Made by a program: the position numbers and the translations under genes
Notes under the pieces: generated by a model
Database searches by the model: none
What the model was told of the DNA's origin: nothing
The model's input: the letters and a program-made list of their open reading frames with translations, nothing else
Part shown: positions 54,952-63,180 of the stretch, piece after piece
Layout of the letters: each line of letters opens with the position of its first letter
Position numbering within the stretch: position 1 is the stretch's first letter
DNA from: Bacteroidota bacterium
Lineage (GTDB): Bacteria; Bacteroidota; Bacteroidia; B-17B0; Aurantibacillaceae
Reading direction: 5' to 3'
Length of the DNA stretch: 64,000 nt
Assembly: GCA_029237825.1 (NCBI GenBank)
Contig: JAQZBQ010000011.1
Location: 42,362-106,361 of the forward strand

Positions 54952-57384
54952 CTATATATGTTTAAGTTTTAAAAGAATACTGTTGCTTACCACACTTACA
55001 CTGCTAAAAGCCATAGCAGCACCGGCAATCATCGGGTCGAGCAAAAATCCGTTTATAGGATATAACATGCCGGCCGCAATTGGAATGCCAATAATATTAT
55101 AGATAAATGCCCAGAATAAATTTTGCCTGATAGTCATTACCGTTTGTTTGGATAACTGAATTGCCTGGTTTATCCGCTTTAAATCACTGGAAATAATAGT
55201 CATCTTAGCCACATCCATAGCAATATCGCTCCCTTTTCCCATGGCAATACTTACGTCAGCCTGCGCCAGGGCATTACTGTCATTTATACCATCACCAACC
55301 ATGGCAACAATTTTTCCCTGTTTCTGAAGCTCTTTAATAAATTCGGATTTTTCTGCGGGTAGTACGTTTGCTTTAAAATGGTCGATCCCAACTTGCTTTG
55401 AAACGGCTTTGGCCGTGTGTTCATTATCTCCCGTCAGCATGTAAACTTCAATCCCGCTTTGTTGTAATTGTTCAATAGCGTCCTTTGAACTGCTTTTAAT
55501 TTTATCTGAAATAGAAATCCCTGCAAGAATCTGACTGCTGTTGCTAAACAACACCACCGTGTTAGCTTCGTTCTTTCTTTCATTCATCCACTGCTGAATA
55601 GTTTCTTGAATATGTAGATGTCTTTCTGAAATCAGCAGTTCGTTACCGATTATATAATTTTCATTCTGGTAGTTCCCCAGTATTCCCCTTCCAATAATAT
55701 TCTCAATGGCAATGCCTTCATAAAATACAGAAGCGTCTTTTAGTTTTTCCACAACAGCATCCGCCAAAGGATGTTCCGAAGATTTTTCAATACTATATAA
55801 AATGTTCTTTAACTCACTTGTTTCTGCAACAAACCATTTTAAATCCGTTACGGCGGGCCTTCCTTCCGTTATGGTCCCGGTTTTGTCCAAAACGATCGCG
55901 CTGATTTTTTTCGACAATTCAAGGCTCTCGGCATCTTTTATCAGAATGCCTTTCTCTGCTCCTTTACCGACACCAACCATAATGGCCGTTGGTGTGGCTA
56001 AGCCTAAGGCACACGGGCAGGCAATAACCAATACGGTAACCATCGCCAAAAGCCCCTGTGTAAAGCCATTTTCACCACCCGTTATCACCCAGGCAATTAA
56101 ACTGAGTATAGCAACTGCAATAACCATGGGCACAAATACCCCTGCAATCTTATCTACCAGTTTTTGTACGGGAGCCTTGCTCCCCTGTGCATCCTGAACC
56201 ATTTTAATTATTTGTGAAAGAAGGGTGTCCCCGCCAACCTTCTCAGCTTGATACTGAAAACTGCCTTTCTGGTTGATTGTTCCGGCAAATACCTTACTGC
56301 CCAACGCCTTTTCTACCGGTATAGGCTCACCGCTGATCATGCTTTCATCAACAAACGAAGTGCCTGTTGTAACCATTCCATCCACCGCAATTTTTTCACC
56401 CGGCTTTACTAATAACATATCCCCCATTTTTACCCTCGCAATAGCAATAGCTTCCTGGCTGCCATCTGCTTTCAAAACCGTAACGGTTTTTGGCTGCAGG
56501 CCGATTAATTTTTTAATTGCCGATGATGTGTTTCCCTTGGCCTTTTCCTCCAATAACTTTCCCAGTAATATAAAAGCAATCACAACCGCACTGGTTTCAA
56601 AATACACATGTGCATGCAATCCCCTGTTGTTCCAATACTGCGGAACTAACGTATTAAAAACACTAAATACATAAGCAACACCGGTACTTAAAGCTACCAG
56701 CGTATCCATATTAGCAGATCGGTGTTTGGCCTGTTTAAATGCACCAATAAAAAATTGTCTGCCAAACCACGCAACCACGGGTGTAGCTAAAAACCACATC
56801 ACGTAATTTGCATAGGGCATATGCATGAAATAAGGAACCATCGCAATCACAGCAAGAGGAACCGAAAAAACAAGTGCACCTATCGTTTTCTTTTGTAATG
56901 CTTTAAAATGATTAGTGTGAAGTTCTTCTAAAGAGTCTTTGCCCGCCTCACTCTCGTCTATCATTAAATCATAACCCACCGTTTGCAGTGCTGCTTTTAA
57001 TTGGTGTGGGTCGCTAAGTGTTGGAATGTATTCGATTGCCGCGATGGAATTTGCATAATTCACGAAAGCCGAAATTACACCAGGCTGCATAGTTAGTATC
57101 TCCTGCGAACTGTTGGCACATGATGCACAGGTCATATTTAAAACCGGAAATGTTTTCTTTATTGACGGTACATGATAGCCAAGGTTCCGTATTTCTTTAA
57201 CAGATCCCGAAATAACAGATGCTTGATCCTTTCCTTTAATAAGAGCCCGTTTATTATTGAGTTCCACTTTATGAAATGAAATCCCGGGAACCTTTTCCAA
57301 ACCTTTGTCTACAATTAAGGCGCAATGCTCACTGTCTACATCCTCGAGGGGCAAATAAATAATGGCTTCATCTGATTGTTTCAT
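54952..57384 (-). CDS. copA: Copper-exporting P1B-type ATPase
   Basis: 810 residues from ATG 57384. Two N-terminal HMA-like domains: the first lacks CxxC (only EHC near 19-21), the second has NMTCASCANS (Cys86, Cys89). Eight membrane helices with the CPC motif in VIACPCALGLATP, phosphorylation site DKTGTITEG, and GDGINDSNALAQADVSIAMG. It exports Cu(I) from the cytoplasm. A longer start at 57405 adds seven residues and is rejected. It heads the operon ATPase, chaperone, HMA-DUF3347, oxidase. Confidence 0.95.
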   Translation of the reverse strand: MKQSDEAIIYLPLEDVDSEHCALIVDKGLEKVPGISFHKVELNNKRALIKGKDQASVISGSVKEIRNLGYHVPSIKKTFPVLNMTCASCANSSQEILTMQPGVISAFVNYANSIAAIEYIPTLSDPHQLKAALQTVGYDLMIDESEAGKDSLEELHTNHFKALQKKTIGALVFSVPLAVIAMVPYFMHMPYANYVMWFLATPVVAWFGRQFFIGAFKQAKHRSANMDTLVALSTGVAYVFSVFNTLVPQYWNNRGLHAHVYFETSAVVIAFILLGKLLEEKAKGNTSSAIKKLIGLQPKTVTVLKADGSQEAIAIARVKMGDMLLVKPGEKIAVDGMVTTGTSFVDESMISGEPIPVEKALGSKVFAGTINQKGSFQYQAEKVGGDTLLSQIIKMVQDAQGSKAPVQKLVDKIAGVFVPMVIAVAILSLIAWVITGGENGFTQGLLAMVTVLVIACPCALGLATPTAIMVGVGKGAEKGILIKDAESLELSKKISAIVLDKTGTITEGRPAVTDLKWFVAETSELKNILYSIEKSSEHPLADAVVEKLKDASVFYEGIAIENIIGRGILGNYQNENYIIGNELLISERHLHIQETIQQWMNERKNEANTVVLFSNSSQILAGISISDKIKSSSKDAIEQLQQSGIEVYMLTGDNEHTAKAVSKQVGIDHFKANVLPAEKSEFIKELQKQGKIVAMVGDGINDSNALAQADVSIAMGKGSDIAMDVAKMTIISSDLKRINQAIQLSKQTVMTIRQNLFWAFIYNIIGIPIAAGMLYPINGFLLDPMIAGAAMAFSSVSVVSNSILLKLKHI

Positions 57385-57453
57385 ATTGTATTTTTTACAA
57401 TACAAATGTCAGAAGGCAGATACAAATTGCGTTATACAATTATGGAAACAATT
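57385..57453 (-). promoter_or_regulatory. Control region of the copper operon
   Basis: The inverted repeat ATTGTA-N5-TACAAT (57385-57401) touches the copA start; CAAATGTC (57403-57410) is a 7-of-8 -7 box on the minus strand; further out ACAATTAT and ACAATTTAT (57436 and 57448 onward) form a 12-bp-phased direct repeat that an AraC protein could bind. All are seen in sequence; the roles are inferred. Confidence 0.4.
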
Positions 57454-57465
57454 TATAGCCTATTG

Positions 57466-58032
57466 CTATAGCTGATCAAGCGTTTTCCTTAAATGAATTT
57501 CCTGCGCTTTAAACTGAGAAGGCGTCATCCCAACCGTCTTTTTAAACTGCGATGATAAATGGGCAACACTGCTATATCCCATTTTGTCAGCAATTTCACT
57601 CAGGTTCATTTGATTATAAATCAACAGTTCTTTTACTTTTTCTGTTTTTTGAAGAATAACAAATTGTTCAATGGTAATGCCTTCCGTAACCGAAAAGAGC
57701 TTACTCAGTTGGGAGTACTCCCTGTGTAATGCAACTGATAACACTTCAGGAAAAACAAATTTCCACTCCTCCCGGTGATGGATGTGATCAATGATAATAG
57801 CCTTTATTTTTTCAATTTGTTGTTTCCGGTTATCATCTAAAAGCTCAAAGCCTAATTGCTCCAGTTTGGTTTTAAGAGTACTGATTTGTTCTGGTTTAGG
57901 AGCCTCCGAAAGCGTAACCTCGCCCAACTGAGTTTGCAGCGGGTTAATATCCATGTCATTAAACACCTTTTCTACCGCGCTTATGCAACGCGGACAAACC
58001 ATGCTTTTAATATAGAACTTATTAACGTTCAC
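57466..58032 (-). CDS. HMA-AraC copper-responsive regulator
   Basis: About 188 residues. The N-terminal ~70 residues are HMA-like (NKFYIKSMVCPRCISAVEKVF with CxxC), and the C-terminal ~100 carry an AraC-type double HTH (LSEIADKMGYSSVAHLSSQFKKTVGMTPSQFK). Copper binding to the HMA part probably controls DNA binding of the AraC part. I start at GTG 58032 to keep the first HMA strand; TTG 58053 and ATG 58002 are alternatives, and the box TAACTTTG (rc of 58041-58048) would fit the last. Confidence 0.82.
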   Translation of the reverse strand: MNVNKFYIKSMVCPRCISAVEKVFNDMDINPLQTQLGEVTLSEAPKPEQISTLKTKLEQLGFELLDDNRKQQIEKIKAIIIDHIHHREEWKFVFPEVLSVALHREYSQLSKLFSVTEGITIEQFVILQKTEKVKELLIYNQMNLSEIADKMGYSSVAHLSSQFKKTVGMTPSQFKAQEIHLRKTLDQL

Positions 58033-58291
58033 CTGAATGCCAAAGTTAAACAATTAAAATACAGCTTTATAGTTTATAATACCATGTTGTTTTTTAGGCA
58101 TTGAAATTTTCATTTTCGATATCTTTTTTTCAATCGCTTGCTCTTTTCCTATCCCCTCTTGAGGCCGCAGTGCGAATGAATTTGCATATCGGGGCTTATC
58201 TAAATGCCACATATTTTAAATCAGGCTACTGAAGTCCTTGCTTTAACTACACTTTTTACGCGAACACCTTAATACAAAAAAGCGTGTAACG

Positions 58292-58319
58292 TTGTGCCTT
58301 TTATGCGACTGTACTTTTG
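58292..58319 (+). promoter_or_regulatory. Promoter of the lipoprotein gene
   Basis: TTG at 58292-58294 and TACTTTTG at 58312-58319 are 17 bp apart, close to the Bacteroidota -33/-7 pattern; the ATG follows 25 bp after the box. The rest of the 290-bp space to the AraC gene shows nothing. Confidence 0.6.
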
Positions 58320-58344
58320 ATTGTGTAACCAAAAAAATAAAGCC

Positions 58345-58908
58345 ATGATAAAGTTATTACGTTCCATTACTCTACTATTCGTATTAAGTATGGGATTTTT
58401 TTCCTGCAAAACCGCTTCGGTAATGAAGCGCCATTACAACAAAGGATTCTATGTCAACAAATCGCATTCGCGGGATGACGTTAAAAGCACCGAACAGACT
58501 GTCCGCAAACACACTAAAACCGCGGTGACTGCTCCTGATGAACATCTTGCAAAGAGCGCTACTTCTGAGCTAAAAGAAGAACTCACCATCACTAAGCCTG
58601 CTGAGGAGGATGCCCCATTACTGGCTTCCAGGGATGATAAAAAAATGCCACCCTTATCCAAATCTTTCAACACCATCGACTTTACGAAAAAGATGAACCC
58701 GCTTCCGGAAGTTAAATCTGCAATAGCCGCAGTAGATGATGATACAGCCCGCGACGCTTTAAGTTTATTATGGATCCTGCTTGCCGTACTCCTCATTGTT
58801 TATGTGGCCGGGTTAGTACTGGATTTGTTCGGCCTCGGCCCAATCTTCCACATCCTGGGTGTTATCATTTTAGTCTTACTGATACTGTGGTTACTCCGCA
58901 TTATTTAA
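58345..58908 (+). CDS. Lipoprotein with two C-terminal membrane helices, unknown function
   Basis: 187 residues from ATG 58345. A lipobox signal (SITLLFVLSMGFFSCKT) is followed by a Thr/Lys/Glu-rich, probably disordered region (~25-135) and a hydrophobic C-terminus (LSLLWILLAVLLIVYVAGLVLDLFGLGPIFHILGVIILVLLILWLLRII) resembling the small YqaE/DUF5670-type membrane proteins. No enzyme motif. An in-frame TTG at 58321 adds eight residues. Confidence 0.6.
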   Translation: MIKLLRSITLLFVLSMGFFSCKTASVMKRHYNKGFYVNKSHSRDDVKSTEQTVRKHTKTAVTAPDEHLAKSATSELKEELTITKPAEEDAPLLASRDDKKMPPLSKSFNTIDFTKKMNPLPEVKSAIAAVDDDTARDALSLLWILLAVLLIVYVAGLVLDLFGLGPIFHILGVIILVLLILWLLRII

Positions 58909-58978
58909 TCGGTGACTCCGAAACACATACGCCTTTTATAATTGCTTTTGTTTGTTAGTTGTTTGTTGTGTAAGAATC

Positions 58979-59014
58979 CCTGCTGGTAAACAGTGGGGAT
59001 TTTTCTAATCGCAC
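58979..59014 (+). repeat. 36-bp terminator-like repeat, copy 1
   Basis: Core CCTGCTGGTAAACAGTGGGG then a T run and ctaatCGCAC. It folds as an imperfect hairpin (AATCCC..CTG / CAG..GGGATT) before the T run, 70 bp after the lipoprotein gene, so it is probably a terminator. A near-identical copy is at 60818. Confidence 0.75.
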
Positions 59015-59063
59015 ATTGGAAATGCCAAAAAAGTAGTAATCCAAATCACATAAATTGAATCAC

Positions 59064-60722
59064 ATGAGCAGACAGGTGCTTTTTTTTATAATAACAAACT
59101 TTCATTTTTTCTGCTATTGCCAAAACTGGAATTGGGTTTATCCGGTAAGTAATACCTTTGGCAGAAATATAAGCATTCAGGCGGATTCGGCAGGAAACGG
59201 CTATTTTGCGGGGCAAATTATGCCCCAGGGATTCTTTGAAGCGAGCAACGGAACATTTAATGGCGGAGCTTTACGGCCATATTTTGTAAAGTATGATAAA
59301 CAGGGAAATATAAAGGTACTCGCCGGAGGTTACGGAAAATTCGTGGCAGGATACAGCTTTTTTATTGACCCGTGGGGGAGTGGTAACTCTTACTTTACCG
59401 GTACCTTCGGAGACACTATTTCATTTGGCATTGGCCCCGATACCGTTGCAGAAATAAGTTCTAACCAAACTACCAATCTCTTTCTTACAAAACATGACAG
59501 TACCGGAAAATGCAACTATGTTCATCAGGAAGCAGGCCCATGCGATGATGTCGGATTACAAATAATACCAGCTAGTGCCACCGAACTTTACCTTTTAAAA
59601 TATGTGGAATATTCCTGTCCTCCCGGATACGGATGGTGGAATTATCCACTCAGCAAAATAAATTCGTTAACGGGCAGTACCCATTGGACCATACCAAAAC
59701 TATGTGGTATTGGCGCTGATCAGATCAAAATATTAAATACAAGAGATGGTGGCTTTCTCTTTTGCGGCCGATTTCAGGATTCATGCCGTTTTTTTGGATT
59801 GCACACTTCTCTTCTTTTGTCATGCCCTAATACCACCGTCATGGGTATCTTTCTTGTAAAATATGATGCGGCGGGAGAACTTTCATGGGGTAAAAAGATT
59901 GAACATGCCGGCTTTTTTGTAGCTGCCGACGTTGACATACACAGCAACATTACCTTGGGAATTGCTGAAACGCCAAATTATGATCCGGTAAATATGAGAT
60001 ATGAAAACATAATTTTTCCGAAAGCACCGTCCCATATTTTACGAATAGACTCTAATGGAAATTATTTAACGCGCGCAGACTTAACAATCGACGCTACCTC
60101 CATGGGAGAAATTCACTCAGACCGATTTGGAAATATTTACTTTGGCGCAAAAACAACACATACCTTTGTTTTAAATTCAGACACATTGCGCTGGTTCCCT
60201 TCAACCCCTGGATCCATCATCTCCATTATAAAGACCACTCCAGAACTTACGTATATTTCATCCAATTATTTTACCGGCAACACAAACGGAAATGTTTCTT
60301 TTGCAATAACTGACAGTATTATCTATGCCGGTGGTTTTTTTGACGGGATTTTATATTTTAATATTGGTAACACAACCCACACTACAACCGAATCGGTACT
60401 CCCTGGGTCTGTAATGGCTGCTATGCCTAACCGGGACAACAATATTGTAAGCATGAGCGAGATATCGCAAAACAGTACATCGTTTCATATCTTTCCAAAT
60501 CCTACCAGGGATGGACTTAAGGTTTCCTACCACACACAGACAACAAAAAACCTTTCTCTATCAGTTACAAACCAGCTGGGCCAAACAATACTCTCTCGGC
60601 AATACCAAAACAAAAATTCAATCTCTGAAACGATGGATGTTCGCTCACTCGCAAGAGGGATTTATTTCGTGCAAGTCCTTTCCGACCAGGCTACTGAGGT
60701 GAAAAAAGTAATTATTGAATAA
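59064..60722 (+). CDS. T9SS type A sorting domain secreted protein (SBBP-repeat-like)
   Basis: 552 residues from ATG 59064 (a TTG at 59055 is in frame). After a hydrophobic N-terminus ending CYCQ come beta-rich repeats of the pattern 'IQADSAGNGYFAG... FVKYDKQGN' and 'FLTKHDSTGK', like SBBP-type propeller repeats, and a T9SS sorting domain (FHIFPNPTRDGLKVSY to KVIIE). Flanked by the two copies of the terminator-like repeat. Confidence 0.8.
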   Translation: MSRQVLFFIITNFHFFCYCQNWNWVYPVSNTFGRNISIQADSAGNGYFAGQIMPQGFFEASNGTFNGGALRPYFVKYDKQGNIKVLAGGYGKFVAGYSFFIDPWGSGNSYFTGTFGDTISFGIGPDTVAEISSNQTTNLFLTKHDSTGKCNYVHQEAGPCDDVGLQIIPASATELYLLKYVEYSCPPGYGWWNYPLSKINSLTGSTHWTIPKLCGIGADQIKILNTRDGGFLFCGRFQDSCRFFGLHTSLLLSCPNTTVMGIFLVKYDAAGELSWGKKIEHAGFFVAADVDIHSNITLGIAETPNYDPVNMRYENIIFPKAPSHILRIDSNGNYLTRADLTIDATSMGEIHSDRFGNIYFGAKTTHTFVLNSDTLRWFPSTPGSIISIIKTTPELTYISSNYFTGNTNGNVSFAITDSIIYAGGFFDGILYFNIGNTTHTTTESVLPGSVMAAMPNRDNNIVSMSEISQNSTSFHIFPNPTRDGLKVSYHTQTTKNLSLSVTNQLGQTILSRQYQNKNSISETMDVRSLARGIYFVQVLSDQATEVKKVIIE

Positions 60723-60817
60723 AAAAACACAAAGTCATTCAGCTTGTCTCATGCCATCTTTTAGTTCTAGGGAATCCATTTGATGAACACACTTCCCTAA
60801 TGAAGCATTAGTTTAAA

Positions 60818-60854
60818 CCTGCTGGTAAACAGTGGGGATTTTTTCTGACCGCAC
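60818..60854 (+). repeat. 36-bp terminator-like repeat, copy 2
   Basis: Same core as the copy at 58979 with one extra T and two substitutions (ctgacCGCAC), 95 bp after the T9SS gene. No other copy was noticed in the window. Confidence 0.75.
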
Positions 60855-60881
60855 CTTTCAAAGTGAGAAAAAGCAATATGA

Positions 60882-61604
60882 TTAAATCACTTCAATAACG
60901 GCCACCGCACCTTCACCGCTAAGCCTGAAAGCTTTTCTATAAAAATTTATCTTCAGTACATACAACCCTACGCCTAGTTGTGGTTCATTTCTTCTCAGCT
61001 TTAACTCAACCTGCCGGGTTCGATTGTTAATCGGAATGCGCACAGGTTTTGCGTATTGCGAGTGAACGGTGCCTTTAACCGGGTTCATGTAAACCAATCC
61101 TGCGACCAACTCCACATGGGTAGCCAGCGGCTTGGAGCAAAGATCCTGTAACGCGACAAAATTTTTAAAGCTGATACCATTCTCGTTTACCTCCGGTATT
61201 TTTAAAAGCAAGGCTTTTAATGAAGCTCCAACAGTAAACTGAAAACCGTTTAGCAAGGCTTTAGCAGAATCGCTGTCAAAAACCCTGGCAAGACTTTTAC
61301 GCCCTCGTGGTGCATCATCCAAACCCTGAATCGCAAGCATTAATTGCAATACGCGGCTTACCATGCCCTTATCTTTTACGTCAATCAATAATGGAGCCAA
61401 TTGCTGCCTCAATAACTTTCCCGCTTCGGCGCATTCTTTAAACTCCGCGTTGTGAAGACGTGTGTTCCAAAAGGCGTTTGTGTTTTTTACATCCCAGCTC
61501 TGCACCCCGGGCTTTTTATAAATCCTCAGATGTTCTGCCTGCTTCACCACGCGGTGCCTGCCCTCTTCTTCTACTGCTTTTATAAAATTACTCTTACGCC
61601 CCAT
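60882..61604 (-). CDS. Bacteroidota-specific protein of unknown function
   Basis: 240 residues. The pattern NTNAFWNTRLHNAEFKECAEAGKLLRQQLAPLLIDVKDKGMVSRVLQLML, then GLDDAPRGRKSLARVF and a beta-rich C-terminus (LGVGLYVLKINFYRKAFRLSGEGAVAVIEV) recalls a family of ~200-residue proteins that occurs in many copies in Bacteroidota; no function is known to me. Helically phased ATACCC repeats lie ~110 bp upstream of its start. Confidence 0.6.
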   Translation of the reverse strand: MGRKSNFIKAVEEEGRHRVVKQAEHLRIYKKPGVQSWDVKNTNAFWNTRLHNAEFKECAEAGKLLRQQLAPLLIDVKDKGMVSRVLQLMLAIQGLDDAPRGRKSLARVFDSDSAKALLNGFQFTVGASLKALLLKIPEVNENGISFKNFVALQDLCSKPLATHVELVAGLVYMNPVKGTVHSQYAKPVRIPINNRTRQVELKLRRNEPQLGVGLYVLKINFYRKAFRLSGEGAVAVIEVI

Positions 61605-61711
61605 CGTTCTTCTAAAATTACACGTCGAGCCAGAATTTTCAAAACCATGTGACCATTTTTCTTAATAATTATCCTGCCAAATACAGCACCTACTCCGTGC
61701 CTTCCCGATGG

Positions 61712-61740
61712 TATACCCGTACTATACCCGGGGATACCCC
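61712..61740. repeat. Three ATACCC repeats in helical phase
   Basis: GTATACCCGT, ACTATACCCG and GGGATACCCC follow one another. The repeat spacing puts all copies on one face of the helix, as for a multimer-binding protein. Seen directly; no known site of this kind. Confidence 0.6.
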
Positions 61741-61932
61741 GTATATACTATATGGCGAGTCTATGTTTATTGTAAAGGGTTTATTATGAGCAACTTGTAT
61801 ATGTTAAAAGATTAAACCCTGTATGGATAGGGCTTCCCGGCGCTCAAAGGGTATCTAATAAAAACTAAAACAAGAATAGTTCGCTGTTTCAAAACAGTTA
61901 ACAACTTTGACAATAAAATTTCAATTAAACAA

Positions 61933-61966
61933 AAAAGAAGCTGCCCTTTTGAGACAGCCTTCTTTT
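61933..61966 (-). terminator. Terminator of the MEDS gene
   Basis: On the minus strand, AAGAAGGCTGTC and GGGCAGCTTCTT pair with one bulge and a wobble, followed by six T, about 56 bp after the stop. Confidence 0.7.
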
Positions 61967-62021
61967 CTAATTAATATGTTTATTTTAAACCTTGCTACGA
62001 ATTCGCCCTTGCTCCTTCTGT

Positions 62022-62669
62022 TTAAACGTAGCCATTGGTTAATGGTGTCTTAGGGCGTTTAATAAGCTTTTGCAATAATTCAAACGGTTCAATGTAGTAT
62101 GGGTTTTTGTGCAGACGGCCGTTCATAATGGCATAGGGGTGTGCCGCCAAAATGTTCCCAATGGCGCTTCCGCTGAATTTATTGATATCATAGCAACAAA
62201 TAATCGTGCTTTGGTACTTGGGAATAAAAGCATTAATCCTGGCTTCGTACTCAATTAAATCATCCGTGCCGGGAAGGCATTTTGCTGCCCATTCCATATC
62301 ACCTAATCCACGGCACTTGCCGTATGGACCGTCATGCGTTTCTTTCAATGCTCCTTCCAGGGTTTCATACATTTTTTCTGCAGAAAAGTTTCCTCCGTTA
62401 ATATAGGTGTCTTCGCTGGCAACAATTTTGAGTTGATTGGTCGCCATGGCTTCTTCGGTTTGAATTCCTTCCTGTTTCAAATGTGTACAATACCCATCGT
62501 GACATGCCGATTCTGAAATAATAAAAACCTGTTCTTTATTAACAAGGCCTTCTTTCAGCCAGGGTATTAAAACTTCATGCTGTTCTTCCACCGAATGGAA
62601 AAGGGCACAAATATGTATGGGACCGTTTAATTGTTCACCACATAAGGTGAATGCGTGTTGTTGTTTCAT
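62022..62669 (-). CDS. MEDS domain (DcmR-type sensory) protein
   Basis: 215 residues, one MEDS domain: HICALFHSVEEQHEVLIPWLKEGLVNKEQVFII, then MEWAAKCLPGTDDLIEYEARIN and IICCYDINKFSGSAIGNILAAHPYAIMNGRLHKNPYY. This domain occurs in regulators of C1 metabolism and sensor kinases; here it stands alone, so it may sense but has no output domain. Several Cys (HDGYC, KC, CC) may matter. No partner gene is adjacent. Confidence 0.82.
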   Translation of the reverse strand: MKQQHAFTLCGEQLNGPIHICALFHSVEEQHEVLIPWLKEGLVNKEQVFIISESACHDGYCTHLKQEGIQTEEAMATNQLKIVASEDTYINGGNFSAEKMYETLEGALKETHDGPYGKCRGLGDMEWAAKCLPGTDDLIEYEARINAFIPKYQSTIICCYDINKFSGSAIGNILAAHPYAIMNGRLHKNPYYIEPFELLQKLIKRPKTPLTNGYV

Positions 62670-62985
62670 ATATAGGACGTGTTATAATTATGGACTCCCG
62701 ATCGGGAAAAATGGTGTTGTAAAGGTATTGAAAAGCATGCCCCCTTGTATTCAGTTTTGGGCGAAGACCCTCATTCGATCGATGAAGAAGCGAACTGAAA
62801 ATCAGCCCTATACAATTAAAATACGCTAATTTTTAGAGATTAAGATCTATTTGCTAATAGGAAATATGAATTGACTTTTAATGGCACATTTGATTTAAAG
62901 AAAATTCTCATTACATTTGCAGCCCGAAAGTTGCCAAAGCAATGCTCGGGAATAAATTGCAGAGCAGCAATACAAAAAACTAAAT
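62670..62985. other. 316-bp space holding the tRNA-Leu promoter and structured leader
   Basis: The left ~210 bp show nothing. At 62923-62951 CCCGA, TTGC, GCAA and TCGGG nest as two stacked stems (CCCGA..TCGGG enclosing TTGC..GCAA), and ATTGC/GCAAT at 62956 onward form another, between promoter and tRNA. Confidence 0.45.
62889..62919 (+). promoter_or_regulatory. tRNA-Leu promoter, full consensus
   Basis: TTTG at 62889-62892, exactly 19 bp, then TACATTTG at 62912-62919: the Bacteroidota TTTG-N19-TAnnTTTG pattern without a mismatch. It lies 66 bp before the tRNA. Confidence 0.75.
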
Positions 62986-63064
62986 GCCCAGCTGGCGGAA
63001 TGGTAGACGCGCTGGTCTCAAACACCTGTGGGAAACCGTGCCGGTTCGAGTCCGGCGCTGGGTA
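62986..63064 (+). tRNA. tRNA-Leu (anticodon CAA)
   Basis: Acceptor GCCCAGC pairs with GCTGGGT (G1-U72 wobble). D arm GGCGGAATGGTAGACGC; anticodon loop CTCAAAC gives CAA, reading UUG; a long variable arm (TGTGGGAAACCGTG), and TPsiC arm CCGGTTCGAGTCCGG complete it. CCA is not encoded. The anticodon stem CTGGT/ACCTG has one T-T mismatch. Leu type is supported by the class II variable arm. Confidence 0.93.
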
Positions 63065-63070
63065 CAAACG

Positions 63071-63126
63071 GACGATATTGACCGATATTGGACTTTATTG
63101 AACCAAATTGGACGGTGTTGACTGAC
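63071..63126. repeat. Five 10-bp phased repeats after tRNA-Leu
   Basis: GACGATATTG, ACCGATATTG, GACTTTATTG, AACCAAATTG and GACGGTGTTG follow each other without a gap, then ACTGAC. Each unit has RAC at the start and TTG at the end, so TTGRAC recurs once per helical turn. It lies between the tRNA 3' end and its terminator. Confidence 0.8.
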
Positions 63127-63132
63127 AAAATC

Positions 63133-63161
63133 AAAGGTTGCTAACACTCTTAGCAACCTTT
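63133..63161 (+). terminator. Terminator of the tRNA-Leu transcript
   Basis: AAAGGTTGCTAA and TTAGCAACCTTT pair perfectly (12 bp) around CACTC, followed by more T. Confidence 0.9.
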
Positions 63162-63180
63162 TTTATTGGTATTTTTGGAT

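Larger units (their letters stand above)
61605..62021. other. 417-bp intergenic space with phased repeats and one terminator
   Basis: ATACCC occurs at 61713, 61724 and 61734, spaced 11 and 10 bp, inside a near-palindromic tract (61711-61752) that also carries GTATATACTATAT. A terminator for the MEDS gene is at 61933-61966. No open frame is evident in the rest. Confidence 0.55.
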
